Below, piece after piece: positions 38,235 to 46,853 of a stretch of 64,000 bases of DNA. The stretch's first letter is position 1. Each line of letters starts with the position of its first letter. Position numbers and translations under genes: made by a program. Source of the DNA: Nitrosopumilus adriaticus (lineage in GTDB: Archaea > Thermoproteota > Nitrososphaeria > Nitrososphaerales > Nitrosopumilaceae). Location: contig NZ_CP011070.1 of NCBI RefSeq assembly GCF_000956175.1, positions 744,001 to 808,000 of the forward strand, in the 5' to 3' direction. The notes below the pieces were generated by a model. It was not told the DNA's origin and ran no database searches. It worked only from the letters and a program-made list of their open reading frames with translations.

Positions 38235-38567
38235 TTGGCAAAAGTTGGAGCGGGTGAAATAATCTATGATTTACGAAAAAAAATACAAGAAATCACGTAT
38301 GATTTGAACCAATTAGGTGATTTACCGACTGATATCCGAGAAATGATCACTTCTGCAAATTTGGTGCGTTCAAACGAATTTCTATCAAAATCAAATGATA
38401 AGAAAACTGAATTAATTTCTGCATATGCAAAGTATTCTGAGGCTCTAGAGGAAATGCTTTCATCTGTTTTTGAGATACAAAAAGATCTAAAAGAGATTCT
38501 TAAAACACAATCCTCCATGATCGAATCGAAAAAGAAACCATCAAAAACCAAAAGAACTAGAAAATAA
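38235..38567 (+). CDS. Small coiled-coil protein (110 aa)
   Basis: 110 residues from a TTG, almost all helix with heptad-like spacing (IYDLRKKIQEITYDLNQLG) and a strongly basic tail (KKKPSKTKRTRK), which could bind nucleic acid or ribosomes. A single TTGGCACTAT (38186-38195) lies before its TATA-like box. It ends one base before the birA stop on the opposite strand. Confidence 0.65.
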   Translation: MAKVGAGEIIYDLRKKIQEITYDLNQLGDLPTDIREMITSANLVRSNEFLSKSNDKKTELISAYAKYSEALEEMLSSVFEIQKDLKEILKTQSSMIESKKKPSKTKRTRK

Positions 38568-38568
38568 T

Positions 38569-39576
38569 CTATTTTGATAAATGAATTATATCCCCTGCAA
38601 TAACCCTGCTTGTTTTATTTTTCTCTGATATAATTAATGCACCGTCATCATCAATTTTAATCGCATCGCCTTTTATTTTGCCATCTGCTGTATTGAGTTC
38701 TACTTTCTTCCCAATAGTGGATGATCTTTCTGTCCAGTTGGAAATAATGTTCTTTGTTTGTTTTTTATTTAATGATTCATAAATTTTTTCTAATTCTAAT
38801 AAAAATGTCTGAACTAACATTTTTGGCTTTATTTTTATTTTTTGCTCACTTAGTGACGCAACTCCATAAAAATTAGGTGTATCCTTTAGAATTCTTTCAA
38901 TCTGTTTGACATCTACATTAAAATTTATTCCCACTCCTAAAACTAAACTTTCAATCTTGTTTGACTCTAGTGATACGTCAACTAGCATTCCTGCAACTTT
39001 TTTCCCTTTAACTGTCAAATCATTTGGCCATTTCAACTCTGGTTTAATCTTGAATGTTTTCTCTATTGCATATGATAATGCAAGTGATGACGCAATTGGA
39101 AATAGTGTGGTGATTGAAATATCGAATTTTGGTTGTAACATTATTGAAAACCATATGCCTCCTTTGGGAGAGAGCCATTTTCTTCCTGATCTTCCTTTAC
39201 CTCCAGTCTGTTTTGCTGCAATTATTATGGTTCCGTCATTTGAAGAGTCTTCAGACATTTTAAGCGCCTGTTTTTGAGTGGAATCTATTGAATCAAAATA
39301 ATATGCTTTCTTGCCAATTTTTTTTGTTTTTAATCCAGATGTAATCTCCCATGGTAAAAGCGCATCAGAATTTGATGTAAGCTTGTATCCTAACTTTTGT
39401 TTTGATTCAACTGTGTATCCTAATTCTTGAATTTTTTTTATGTGCTTCCATATTGCCACTCTGCTAATTCTGAGAACATCACTCAAATCTTGGCCTGACA
39501 AATACTCTGTGTTATGTGTCTGCAAAAACGTTAGAACTTTAACTAACCCTGGACTGTCAAATGAATTGTAAATCAA
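38569..39576 (-). CDS. birA: Biotin-protein ligase with N-terminal HTH (BirA)
   Basis: 335 residues from a TTG at 39576. N-terminal winged helix (about 10-65, SGQDLSDVLRISRVAIWKHI), then the ligase core with GGKGRSGRKWLSPKGG (biotinoyl-AMP loop), KWPNDLTVKGKKVAGML and a C-terminal SH3-like domain. It joins biotin to carboxylase carrier protein and may repress biotin genes. In ammonia-oxidising archaea the likely target is the acetyl/propionyl-CoA carboxylase of the CO2-fixation cycle. Confidence 0.93.
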   Translation of the reverse strand: MIYNSFDSPGLVKVLTFLQTHNTEYLSGQDLSDVLRISRVAIWKHIKKIQELGYTVESKQKLGYKLTSNSDALLPWEITSGLKTKKIGKKAYYFDSIDSTQKQALKMSEDSSNDGTIIIAAKQTGGKGRSGRKWLSPKGGIWFSIMLQPKFDISITTLFPIASSLALSYAIEKTFKIKPELKWPNDLTVKGKKVAGMLVDVSLESNKIESLVLGVGINFNVDVKQIERILKDTPNFYGVASLSEQKIKIKPKMLVQTFLLELEKIYESLNKKQTKNIISNWTERSSTIGKKVELNTADGKIKGDAIKIDDDGALIISEKNKTSRVIAGDIIHLSK

Positions 39577-39612
39577 TCAAGTTCTGTTTTAATTTCGAGT
39601 ATAAAATATGAA

Positions 39613-40131
39613 CTAGAATCCAATATCTATATCAAATCCGCCGTCATCCATACCGGCATCCGTGCCGCCATCATCCATAGCTGCGTCCCCTCCATCTGGC
39701 ATACTTTCTGCTGGTACATAATCTGACATTGCCATTCCCATCATGCTGAACATCATTGAAAACATCATCATATCCATTACTCCGAAAAACATCATCATAG
39801 GTAAAAATGACTTGTTATCATCCATACTTTGTTTCATTTTTTCCTTATCGCCTGTTTTGTAAATTTGGGACATTTCGTTCCATCTTGTTTGCAATTCGTG
39901 TACTCTTTCATCTACTTCCTTGGACCCCTTTTCAGTAACATTCATCTCTATTTTCTTTCCCAACCATCCTTTTTTCTCCACAACCTCAATTAACCCTCTA
40001 TTTTCTAATTGCTCTAAAATTTTATTCAATTCTTCGGCTTCAATTTGAGTAGTTTTTTGAATTTTTTCAAATTTATTGATTCCGTGCTTGATTGCTCCCA
40101 ACACTATGACGTCTTTAGGTTCTTCTTCCAT
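39613..40131 (-). CDS. Winged-helix protein with Met-rich and acidic C-terminus
   Basis: 172 residues from the ATG giving MEEEPKDVIVLG; a frame upstream to 40185 adds only non-conserved residues. A wHTH fills 5-75 (FEKIQKTTQIEAEELNKIL then a wing). A Met-rich hydrophobic stretch (MMMFFGVMDMMMFSMMFSMM) follows, which may insert in a membrane or bind metal, then an Asp/Gly tail. The mix suggests a membrane-associated transcription regulator; the signal is unknown. Confidence 0.75.
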   Translation of the reverse strand: MEEEPKDVIVLGAIKHGINKFEKIQKTTQIEAEELNKILEQLENRGLIEVVEKKGWLGKKIEMNVTEKGSKEVDERVHELQTRWNEMSQIYKTGDKEKMKQSMDDNKSFLPMMMFFGVMDMMMFSMMFSMMGMAMSDYVPAESMPDGGDAAMDDGGTDAGMDDGGFDIDIGF

Positions 40132-40216
40132 GCGATTTTTAGTTTTTTCTGGGTAAAAAATTCTTTGTTTTAAGCAAAACTTCAAAAATTATATTCTCCA
40201 ACTATATCTTTCTTTT

Positions 40217-40630
40217 ATGGAACAAGACAAACACACTGATGATCAAATACGTCAAATCCTTACTATGCAAAAAGTTGCAGTTATTGGAATGTCTAAAAAC
40301 TCTTCAAAAGCAGCACACTATGTGCCCAAATACCTCTCTGATAACGGATATGACATAAAGCCTGTCAATCCAACAACTGATAAAATACTGGGAAAAAAAT
40401 GCTATACTTCTGTTTCAGAAATTGAGGAAGACGTTGAAATCATTGATATCTTTCGACCTTCAGAACAAGTTTTATCCGTAATACATGACGCAATCAAGAA
40501 AAAACCCAAAGTAATTTGGCTCCAAGAAGGAATACATAATTCTGAAGCTGAGGAACTTGCTAGAAAAGAAGGAATCGACGTTGTATTCAATAGATGCATG
40601 TTGGCAGAGCATCAGAGATTGATGAAATAA
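40217..40630 (+). CDS. CoA-binding domain protein
   Basis: 137 residues with a Rossmann CoA-binding fold: VAVIGMSKNSSKAAHYVPKY, then YDIKPVNPTTDKILGKKCY and WLQEGIHNSEAEELARKEGI. This is the YccU-type stand-alone domain related to the N-terminus of succinyl-CoA synthetase alpha. Binds CoA or a nucleotide; enzyme activity is not known for the stand-alone form. Its stop overlaps the next start. Confidence 0.9.
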   Translation: MEQDKHTDDQIRQILTMQKVAVIGMSKNSSKAAHYVPKYLSDNGYDIKPVNPTTDKILGKKCYTSVSEIEEDVEIIDIFRPSEQVLSVIHDAIKKKPKVIWLQEGIHNSEAEELARKEGIDVVFNRCMLAEHQRLMK

Positions 40631-40992
40631 TGACGTTTGAAAATTTTTATCATGATTTACTTGATTTGGCAAAAAAATATGAGAAACAAAACATCCCTTT
40701 AAAGATTGAACAGGATCTTGAAAATAACATCATCAAAATCTTTGGTGAGAATATTACCTCTCTTTCAAGAGCAAAAAATGGTCTTAATGATGTAACTGAA
40801 CTGGCATATGCTACAGCTGAGCATCATCCCTATTGGAACTTACTTTACAATTCTTCTGAAATAGCAAATAATGTCTTGGATAAATGGAAAAGTAATCTAT
40901 CTGACGATGATATATCTGATATTGATTGGGCATTAAAAGAACTTAAACAGGCAATTGATAAAATCAAAAATAAAAAATCTGTTAACTCCTAG
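40630..40992 (+). CDS. Conserved hypothetical helical protein (120 aa)
   Basis: 120 residues starting at the ATG that overlaps the previous TAA (TAATG). Two segments stand out: ENNIIKIFGENITSLSRAKN and AYATAEHHPYWNLLYN, the latter with a His pair. C-terminal helix with Asp/Lys. It is translationally coupled to the CoA-binding gene. Function not recognised. Confidence 0.65.
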   Translation: MTFENFYHDLLDLAKKYEKQNIPLKIEQDLENNIIKIFGENITSLSRAKNGLNDVTELAYATAEHHPYWNLLYNSSEIANNVLDKWKSNLSDDDISDIDWALKELKQAIDKIKNKKSVNS

Positions 40993-41026
40993 GCAGAGAT
41001 AAATATTCTGGACTGAAAATTATTCT

Positions 41027-42241
41027 ATGCCTATCAAACTTGGTTTAATTGGTAAAACCAATACTGGAAAAACTACTTTCTTTAATTCTGCAACATTATC
41101 CTCTGAAGAAATCTCATCTTACCCATTTACTACAAAAGCACCCGTATCTGGAATTGCTCATGCTATTACCTTGTGTGTCCACCCTGAATTCAAAATTCAG
41201 GATAACCCAAACAATTCAAAATGTCTTGATGGATGGCGCTACATTCCAATAGAATTGATAGACTTGCCAGGATTGATCAAAGATGCCTGGAAAGGAAAAG
41301 GATTGGGAAATCAATTCTTGTCCATTGCTGCTCAATCTGATGCATTACTTCACGTTGTTGATGCATCTGGTGGAATTGATTCTACAGGAAAAATTACTGA
41401 AGCTGGAACTGGTGATCCGATATCTGATTTTGCAGATATTGAAGAAGAGTTGATCATGTGGTATCATAAAATTTTGGAAGGAAATAGGGAGAAGGTATCC
41501 AAATTAATCCGCACAGGAACTGATGTTTCTGATGCAATTACTGATTTGTATCGTGGCATTGGTGTGAACAAGAATCATGTAAAAGAAACATTTGTCGCAA
41601 CAGGATTGGAAGAAAAAGACTTTGATAATTTTGATATGGTTGATAGCAAGAAATTTGCCTCTTATCTGAGAAAAATTTCAAAACCTACATTGATAGTTGC
41701 AAACAAAGTTGATGTTGATGGTGCAGACAAAAATTTTGCAAGACTCAGAGAGCGCTATAATGATTCCATAGTTATTCCGGTAAGTGGAGACAGTGAATTT
41801 AGCCTAAGACGCGCTGAGCAGAAAGGATTGATAAAATACTCTCCTGGTTCTGAGCAATTTGAAATTATTAAATCTGAAGATCTAAATGAGAAACAAATTA
41901 GCGCCCTCAATTTTATCAAAAAGGGAATAATGGGCGAATACATGCGAACTGGCGTTCAATTTGCAATTAATGTTGCAGTATTCAAACTACTCAAAATGAA
42001 CTCCATCTACCCTGTTGCTGATGAGACAAATCTTACTGATAAAAAAGGACGAATACTTCCTGATTTAATATTGCTAAAGGATGGAGCAACAATAAATGAT
42101 CTTGCAAAAGAAATACACACAGATCTTACTAAGGGATTACTATATGGAAAAGATTTACGATACAATCTAAGATTGCCTGTTGATTACCAACTAAGAGATA
42201 GGGATGTAGTATCTCTAGTTAGTGCAGGAAAAAATAATTAG
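41027..42241 (+). CDS. YchF/OBG-type GTPase with TGS domain
   Basis: 404 residues, archaeal YchF-like form. P-loop GKTNTGKTT (10-18), switch and G3 in LIDLPGLIKDA, G4 as ANKVD near 225 (the canonical YchF uses NxxE; here the GTP-type NKxD is present). A C-terminal TGS domain (about 325-400) binds RNA or the ribosome. Role in ribosome function or stress is known for the family; specific role here not known. Ends 4 bases over the next gene, tail to tail. Confidence 0.92.
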   Translation: MPIKLGLIGKTNTGKTTFFNSATLSSEEISSYPFTTKAPVSGIAHAITLCVHPEFKIQDNPNNSKCLDGWRYIPIELIDLPGLIKDAWKGKGLGNQFLSIAAQSDALLHVVDASGGIDSTGKITEAGTGDPISDFADIEEELIMWYHKILEGNREKVSKLIRTGTDVSDAITDLYRGIGVNKNHVKETFVATGLEEKDFDNFDMVDSKKFASYLRKISKPTLIVANKVDVDGADKNFARLRERYNDSIVIPVSGDSEFSLRRAEQKGLIKYSPGSEQFEIIKSEDLNEKQISALNFIKKGIMGEYMRTGVQFAINVAVFKLLKMNSIYPVADETNLTDKKGRILPDLILLKDGATINDLAKEIHTDLTKGLLYGKDLRYNLRLPVDYQLRDRDVVSLVSAGKNN

Positions 42242-42423
42242 TCTTTTTTCTTGCTTCTCGGTTTTGTTCTCAAAACTGCCTTACAGCAAATACATCTGGT
42301 GTCATCAATTGACAAAAATATTCCACAAAATGTGCATCTCTTCTGTCCAATCTCATATCTGATTTTATTTGGAACTGCTTCTGCCCTATGCATTGTACAA
42401 ATTCCTCTACATATTCTACCCAT
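42238..42423 (-). CDS. Zinc-ribbon protein, conserved small (61 aa)
   Basis: 61 residues, MGRICRGICTMHRAEAVPNK onward, with CTFC and CICC knuckles plus two more Cys near the start. The start is set by GGAGGTGA five bases before the ATG at 42423, within the end of the upstream gene; ATGs at 42438 and 42513 are further upstream but the strong site is inside that sequence. Basic C-terminus. Function unknown. Confidence 0.75.
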   Translation of the reverse strand: MGRICRGICTMHRAEAVPNKIRYEIGQKRCTFCGIFLSIDDTRCICCKAVLRTKPRSKKKD

Positions 42424-42601
42424 CCATCTCACCTCCATTGTGTTTTTTCCTGCCAAATGATGTGCCACATTCCTCACATGACATTCCAAACTCAAAAGAT
42501 TCAATTTTATCATATCCGCAAACGATGCAAATTTTAATTTCTGGATTAACTATTTGTAAAAATTCTTCTTCTATCATTTCCTGAATTATTTCTTGTCTCA
42601 T
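42416..42601 (-). CDS. Zinc-ribbon protein (61 aa)
   Basis: 61 residues, acidic helix (MRQEIIQEMIEEEFLQ) then a zinc ribbon with CIVCGYD and CEECGTSF. It overlaps the downstream zinc-ribbon gene by 8 bases (translational coupling). A CACTAG-type element precedes its promoter at 42648-42658. Function unknown. Confidence 0.72.
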   Translation of the reverse strand: MRQEIIQEMIEEEFLQIVNPEIKICIVCGYDKIESFEFGMSCEECGTSFGRKKHNGGEMDG

Positions 42602-42647
42602 GGTTCTACTATGACTTTAGAATATATAAAATCCAGAAAATTTCTTA

Positions 42648-42701
42648 ACTAGTGCTAATTCATGCCCAAAACCCCTGAAAAAATGTTATAATTAGGCACT
42701 A
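42648..42701. promoter_or_regulatory. CACTAG-type elements in divergent promoter
   Basis: ACTAGTGCTAA (42648-42658; TTAGCACTAGT on the minus strand) precedes TATATA for the zinc-ribbon pair. TTAGGCACTA (42692-42701) precedes the TATA-like ACATAAATA for 42751. Both belong to the element set spanning 42.6-62.8 kb. Confidence 0.65.
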
Positions 42702-42750
42702 TGAACTATTTTCTTTTTTACATAAATATCAAAAACTCTTTTGATAAATT

Positions 42751-43113
42751 ATGCCACATATCGTATTTGGTGAAAGAATTGATCTTGAAGATTTTTCAAA
42801 AAAATTTACAGAGATATTTCAGAAAGAGCCATTTTTGATTAAAATAACGAATATCTTTATTGATAATGAGAAACTAACTGCTCTGTTACCAACTATTGTT
42901 ATATCTGAAATTCATCAACAATTTTTGATAGAAATTTCAACACGAAAATCAAAAACTACAATTAGACTATACCCAAACACCGATCCTGAAAAAACTGATG
43001 GTGTGAAAACTTCAATGGCATTACTAGCACAACAAATAATGAACCATTATCCTGGATTTGAGATTACAAAAACAAATCTATCTGATTATCTATCTATGGT
43101 GATTAAAAATTGA
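42751..43113 (+). CDS. Hypothetical protein in CACTAG regulon (120 aa)
   Basis: 120 residues, small soluble alpha/beta domain (MPHIVFGERIDLEDFSKKFT; QQFLIEISTRKSKTTIRLYP). No motif recognised. Overlaps the SRPBCC gene start by 4 bases, so the two are one operon with translational coupling. Promoter element at 42692. Confidence 0.65.
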   Translation: MPHIVFGERIDLEDFSKKFTEIFQKEPFLIKITNIFIDNEKLTALLPTIVISEIHQQFLIEISTRKSKTTIRLYPNTDPEKTDGVKTSMALLAQQIMNHYPGFEITKTNLSDYLSMVIKN

Positions 43114-43565
43114 ATACTTTTACTATGGAGCGCTGCTCTTCTCTACCCCAAAACAAACTTTTTCAATTAAGCACTGATATAGAAAATTTTCATAATATAA
43201 TGCCTGAGAATTTCAAATCCCTTGAAATCATAAAGGAAAATGATTATGGGAAGATTGTAATTGAAAAAATAAATTTTTTAGGAATTCCTTTAAAAATTAA
43301 AACAAAACATGTTATTGCCAAACCCAATGTGCATGAGATCCATATTTTAAGTGGACCAACTAAAGGGACTGTCTTTACTGAAACATATGTTCCATCTGGA
43401 GATGGAACCATAGTCTCTATTGAGGTAAAATTAATTCTTAGTGGATTTTTTCGTATGTTTGGTTTTTTAGAGGGCTATATCAAAAATAAAATGAGTGCTA
43501 CCATGGATGAATTCATTATCTGTGCTGAGAAATTCGATGATTCTCTTAGCCCCAATCAGAATTAG
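43110..43565 (+). CDS. SRPBCC/START-like lipid-binding protein
   Basis: 151 residues from a TTG overlapping the previous TGA; an ATG at 43125 (MERCSSLPQNKL) is possible. The START-like pattern is seen: ERCSSLPQNKLFQLSTDIEN near the start, then GPTKGTVFTETYVPSGDGTI and a long C-terminal helix over residues 120-145. This superfamily binds lipids, quinones or pigments. It precedes the phytoene-desaturase-like gene. Similar proteins occur in bacterial light-response clusters. Confidence 0.78.
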   Translation: MNTFTMERCSSLPQNKLFQLSTDIENFHNIMPENFKSLEIIKENDYGKIVIEKINFLGIPLKIKTKHVIAKPNVHEIHILSGPTKGTVFTETYVPSGDGTIVSIEVKLILSGFFRMFGFLEGYIKNKMSATMDEFIICAEKFDDSLSPNQN

Positions 43566-43600
43566 CACTATGCAAATTTGTTAGCACTTGCATAAATAGT
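43562..43600 (+). promoter_or_regulatory. Two direct-repeat elements, FAD enzyme promoter
   Basis: TTAGCACTA (43562) and TTAGCACTT (43581) are 19 bases apart. The second runs into GCATAAATAG, so it lies at the BRE position of the TATA box. Confidence 0.72.
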
Positions 43601-43619
43601 AAATTTTCAGAATGAACTT

Positions 43620-44954
43620 ATGGGTAAAACTACTGTGATTATTGGTGCCGGCGTTGGTGGTTTGACTACAGGGGCCCTATTATCAAAACAAGGCCATATA
43701 GTCAGAATTTTAGAAAAATTATCCAAACTTGGTGGCAGAACAGCCTCTATGAAATACCGAAATCACATTCTTGACAATGGATTTCACATAATGCCTTTTT
43801 ACAAAAAATCTGCTATTTTTAGCGTTTTAAAAGAAATTGGAATACAAGATAGACTGAAACTGGCCAAAGTAGATGATATTGCATTTCATTCTGATTCTGG
43901 ATTTCACAAATACCCAAAAGGGATGATTGATCTATTACAGCTCTCTTTAATTCCTTTTAAAAGTAGAATAATATTACTCAAGCTTTTACTTCCTATGGCA
44001 TTTTCATCTATTGAAAAAACAGAAGAGTGGGATGACAAATCCTTAACTGAAATTACAAAAAATCTTGATCCTGACACAAATGCATTTTTTGAGGCAGTCT
44101 GCATGCTGGCATTTGCAGATACTGCAGATCACATTTCGTTGGGTGAATTTGCAAGAACCATCATTCGGGCTAACCCCTTCAAAGGAGGCACAAGTGAATT
44201 TGCCTATCCTGATGATGGTGGCTATGATTCTATTTCGAGAGTTTTAGGAGATTATATTATTGAGAATAATGGTACCATTGAAACAAATCATTCTGTGCAA
44301 AAAATTATCATAGAAAATTCTAAAGTTATTGGAATTATTGAAAATGATGGTACTTTTTTTAAATCTGACTGCGTTGTGGTGTCATATCCTGCATATGTCG
44401 CTCTCAATCAATTATTTGATGAAAACACCATAGATAGAAAATTTATTGAAAAAATAAATCGTTTAGATAAGAAAACTGCCGTAGTAGAGGTTCATTTTGC
44501 ACTAAGCTCTAAAATTGATTCTCGTCAGGTTGTTTTTCCAGTTGGTGATAATTATACAACAAAAGGAATTTTCTTTATTTCAAATATTACCCCATCTGTT
44601 TCCCCTGATGGGGAGCACTTGATCATAGCTGGTACTCCTGTTGAGCCATCTGTAGCAGATGACTCTGTAAAAATTAAAGAAATTGTGGAAAAAATGAAAG
44701 ATGAAATTTCATCTATTTATCCTGAATTTAATTCATCTTTGCTTTGGGAAAGACCTATGGCTTGGAAACTTGTAGAATCCGTTGTAAAAGAGCCTGGAAT
44801 GGTTTGGAAATCAAAAATGCCTCACGAAATTCCTGGAATTGAGGGCTTGTTTTTTGTCGGCGATTCTACTATTAGTTATGGTATAGGTACAGACTCTGCA
44901 GCGCACAGTTCAATTTTATGTACTCCTAAAATTCAATCATTTTTGAAATCTTGA
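43620..44954 (+). CDS. FAD-dependent oxidoreductase, phytoene-desaturase-like
   Basis: 444 residues. N-terminal dinucleotide site IIGAGVGGLTTGALLSK with an acid and ILEKLSKLGGRTAS, then the C-terminal FAD segment LFFVGDSTISYGIGTDSAAHS. This is the CrtI/amine-oxidase-like fold. The chain is shorter than CrtI (about 490-510), and no phytoene synthase or lycopene gene is adjacent, so a carotenoid substrate is not proven. Its regulon mates make a pigment- or isoprenoid-related reaction attractive. Confidence 0.88.
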   Translation: MGKTTVIIGAGVGGLTTGALLSKQGHIVRILEKLSKLGGRTASMKYRNHILDNGFHIMPFYKKSAIFSVLKEIGIQDRLKLAKVDDIAFHSDSGFHKYPKGMIDLLQLSLIPFKSRIILLKLLLPMAFSSIEKTEEWDDKSLTEITKNLDPDTNAFFEAVCMLAFADTADHISLGEFARTIIRANPFKGGTSEFAYPDDGGYDSISRVLGDYIIENNGTIETNHSVQKIIIENSKVIGIIENDGTFFKSDCVVVSYPAYVALNQLFDENTIDRKFIEKINRLDKKTAVVEVHFALSSKIDSRQVVFPVGDNYTTKGIFFISNITPSVSPDGEHLIIAGTPVEPSVADDSVKIKEIVEKMKDEISSIYPEFNSSLLWERPMAWKLVESVVKEPGMVWKSKMPHEIPGIEGLFFVGDSTISYGIGTDSAAHSSILCTPKIQSFLKS

Positions 44955-44962
44955 TTTTTTAG

Positions 44963-45805
44963 TTATAATTTTCTTAGAATTTTTGGAATGTCTTCAAGAT
45001 TAATGTCTGAGACTACTTGGGCATCAAACTTTGGAATTTTTTCTGACTGGACTGCTCTTCCTCCAACTAATATCGGAATTTCATACTCACTCTTGATTTT
45101 TTTAATTAGTCTTTGAGCTGCTGGCAGGTTATCATCTATAGTGATTGAAATCATCACTGCATCTGGTTTATCATTTTCAATGAATGTTAGAATCGATTCA
45201 GTTGGGATTGATGTTCCTATATTGAATATTTTATACCCTTTAATCGTTAGATATGTTTCCAGCACATCACATCCTAAATGATGTTCCTCTCCCAACGGAA
45301 CACAAATGAGAACTTTTTTCTTATTTCCAGAACCTGATACTCTATCCATAATTATTTTTACCAGCGTAAGAGCTATGTTGCTTGCAACATGCTCTGTGGC
45401 AATGCTAATTTTATTACTTGCCCAATCTTCTCCAACTTGATACATTACTGGTTTGAGAATTTTATCGAAAAAATCTGATGTGCTAAATATTTTTTCATAT
45501 TCTTCATAAATTTTAATGCAATCTTGAATGTTGCCGTCAGTTAATTTTTTGTATAATTGCTTCTTTGATTTTTTAGATGCGTCTTCTCTTTTTTTGATGT
45601 CTTTTGGATTAAATGATGCAAGAACTGACAACACTTTAGGATCATTTCTATAGTCCACTGGAATGTCATCTTTTACAACTTCTGATGCTTTACCGAGATA
45701 TTTTACAATCTCTTGTTTTGACGTGCTTTTCTTTGAATCCCATACGCTCTTTACAAGATATAGGTATTGATCAGATTTTACTTTTTTAGCCCTAATGTAC
45801 ACCAT
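44963..45805 (-). CDS. CarH-like B12-binding putative photoreceptor
   Basis: 280 residues. A four-helix bundle (about 80-155) contains W128 followed by nine residues and E138-H139, the Wx9EH motif that marks light-sensing adenosylcobalamin proteins of the CarH/LitR type. The Rossmann part (163-280) has E173-x-H175-x2-G178, whose His would bind cobalt, and VGGR near 247. The N-terminus is not MerR: residues 1-45 (VKSDQYLYLVKSVWDSKK; IVKYLG) match a small domain seen at the start of some transposases. It has its own repeat elements upstream, so autoregulation is likely. Confidence 0.82.
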   Translation of the reverse strand: MVYIRAKKVKSDQYLYLVKSVWDSKKSTSKQEIVKYLGKASEVVKDDIPVDYRNDPKVLSVLASFNPKDIKKREDASKKSKKQLYKKLTDGNIQDCIKIYEEYEKIFSTSDFFDKILKPVMYQVGEDWASNKISIATEHVASNIALTLVKIIMDRVSGSGNKKKVLICVPLGEEHHLGCDVLETYLTIKGYKIFNIGTSIPTESILTFIENDKPDAVMISITIDDNLPAAQRLIKKIKSEYEIPILVGGRAVQSEKIPKFDAQVVSDINLEDIPKILRKL

Positions 45806-45834
45806 TACTTTATTCGTAAATATTTGGCATATAA

Positions 45835-45863
45835 CTAATGCTAATCATGTTAACTAGTGCTAA
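45835..45863 (-). promoter_or_regulatory. Two direct-repeat elements, CarH-like gene promoter
   Basis: On the minus strand TTAGCACTAG (45854-45863) is followed 19 bases later by TTAGCATTAG (45835-45844), which runs into TTATATGCC. Same 19-base spacing and TATA contact as at 43562 and 52094. Confidence 0.75.
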
Positions 45864-45873
45864 GTAATCTGAT

Positions 45874-46272
45874 CTATTTTTTTGCCTTGATAAAATCAAC
45901 AATTGATAAAATTTCGCCCATTTCTGCCAAATGACCATAGCTTTTACCTTTAGCATTGGACATGGGTTTGTTATTAACACTGATGAATAGCATATTATCG
46001 CCATCTAGCGGAACTGTTATTCTTTTAATTTTGTCATATGATGCTATGGTATACAATCCTGAGCCAACAATTCCTGTAATGCGTGAATTTTCATTCCATG
46101 CCTCTATGGCTCTTGAAATAGTATGTTTAGTTTCTTCAAGAGGGACGATGTTTTTTACTCCTTTTCGCTGACTGTTCCAAAGAAATTCCCCCTTTTTATT
46201 GCAAACAGCTGCAAATCTAATGGACTCATTAAAATCCATTAGCATGTTGAGAAGTTTTTCGTATTTATCCAC
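45874..46272 (-). CDS. DUF6659-like protein
   Basis: 132 residues: YEKLLNMLMDFNESIRFAAV, then EETKHTISRAIEAW, SYDKIKRITVPLDGDNMLFI and a final helix. Close paralog of the next upstream gene (46408; shared KSYGHLAEMG/KSYGRLVEMG segment) and more distant from 28769 and 34519. Possible small sensor or adaptor; not known. It has its own CACTAG-type promoter. Confidence 0.7.
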   Translation of the reverse strand: MDKYEKLLNMLMDFNESIRFAAVCNKKGEFLWNSQRKGVKNIVPLEETKHTISRAIEAWNENSRITGIVGSGLYTIASYDKIKRITVPLDGDNMLFISVNNKPMSNAKGKSYGHLAEMGEILSIVDFIKAKK

Positions 46273-46318
46273 ATGTATTGTACAGCAATTCTGTTAATAA
46301 ATATTCTAAATTAGTAAA

Positions 46319-46328
46319 CTAGTGGTAA
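46319..46328 (-). promoter_or_regulatory. CACTAG element upstream of 45874 gene
   Basis: TTACCACTAG on the minus strand, about 20 bases before AATATTTATT. Single clear copy; a degenerate TTAG lies 19 bases downstream. Confidence 0.6.
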
Positions 46329-46407
46329 ATGAATGAGTTCATTAAAAATTTTGAGTTTTTAATTTCTTATAACATGAATAAAATATTCTTAAAAAAAATT
46401 CTGTTAC

Positions 46408-46815
46408 TTATTCTTCAAATGTGTTGACAAAATCTACTATGGACATTATTTTTCCCATCTCTACTAATCTACCATAACTCTTTCTTTTAGTTTTAGCTAG
46501 TGGCTCATTATCTACGCTTACAAACAAAAGATGAAACGCATCTATTGGGATGGTGATTCTTTTAATTTTTTCAAAAGATGTAATGTGATACATTGCCCTT
46601 CCTAGATCATTTCTATCTTCAAATTTTGAGCGATCTATCCAATCTTCGGCTTCACGTTTCATTGCTTTTTTTGTCTCTGCTAATGGGACCTTTAGTTTAA
46701 CATCATTTCTTTTACTGTGCCACAATATCTTTCCATCTGTATCGCTAATTGCTGCAAATCTGATGGAATTATTGTAATCCATCAACATGTCTAAAAGTTT
46801 TTCATAACGCCCCAT
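46408..46815 (-). CDS. DUF6659-like protein
   Basis: 135 residues from the ATG at 46815 (MGRYEKLLDMLMDYNNSIRF); ATGs at 46830 and 46848 are also in frame. Same domain as 45874, about half identical by eye. Divergent from the DICT-photolyase operon and shares its upstream element region. Role unknown. Confidence 0.7.
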   Translation of the reverse strand: MGRYEKLLDMLMDYNNSIRFAAISDTDGKILWHSKRNDVKLKVPLAETKKAMKREAEDWIDRSKFEDRNDLGRAMYHITSFEKIKRITIPIDAFHLLFVSVDNEPLAKTKRKSYGRLVEMGKIMSIVDFVNTFEE

Positions 46816-46853
46816 TATTTCTAGTCCCATCTTAAAGAATAAAAACAATTGGA

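Noticed and set aside
44963-45100. CarH-like gene as a methionine-synthase or corrinoid protein
   Set aside because: It has the Wx9EH motif and no methyltransferase partner nearby, so the photoreceptor reading is better, though not proven.
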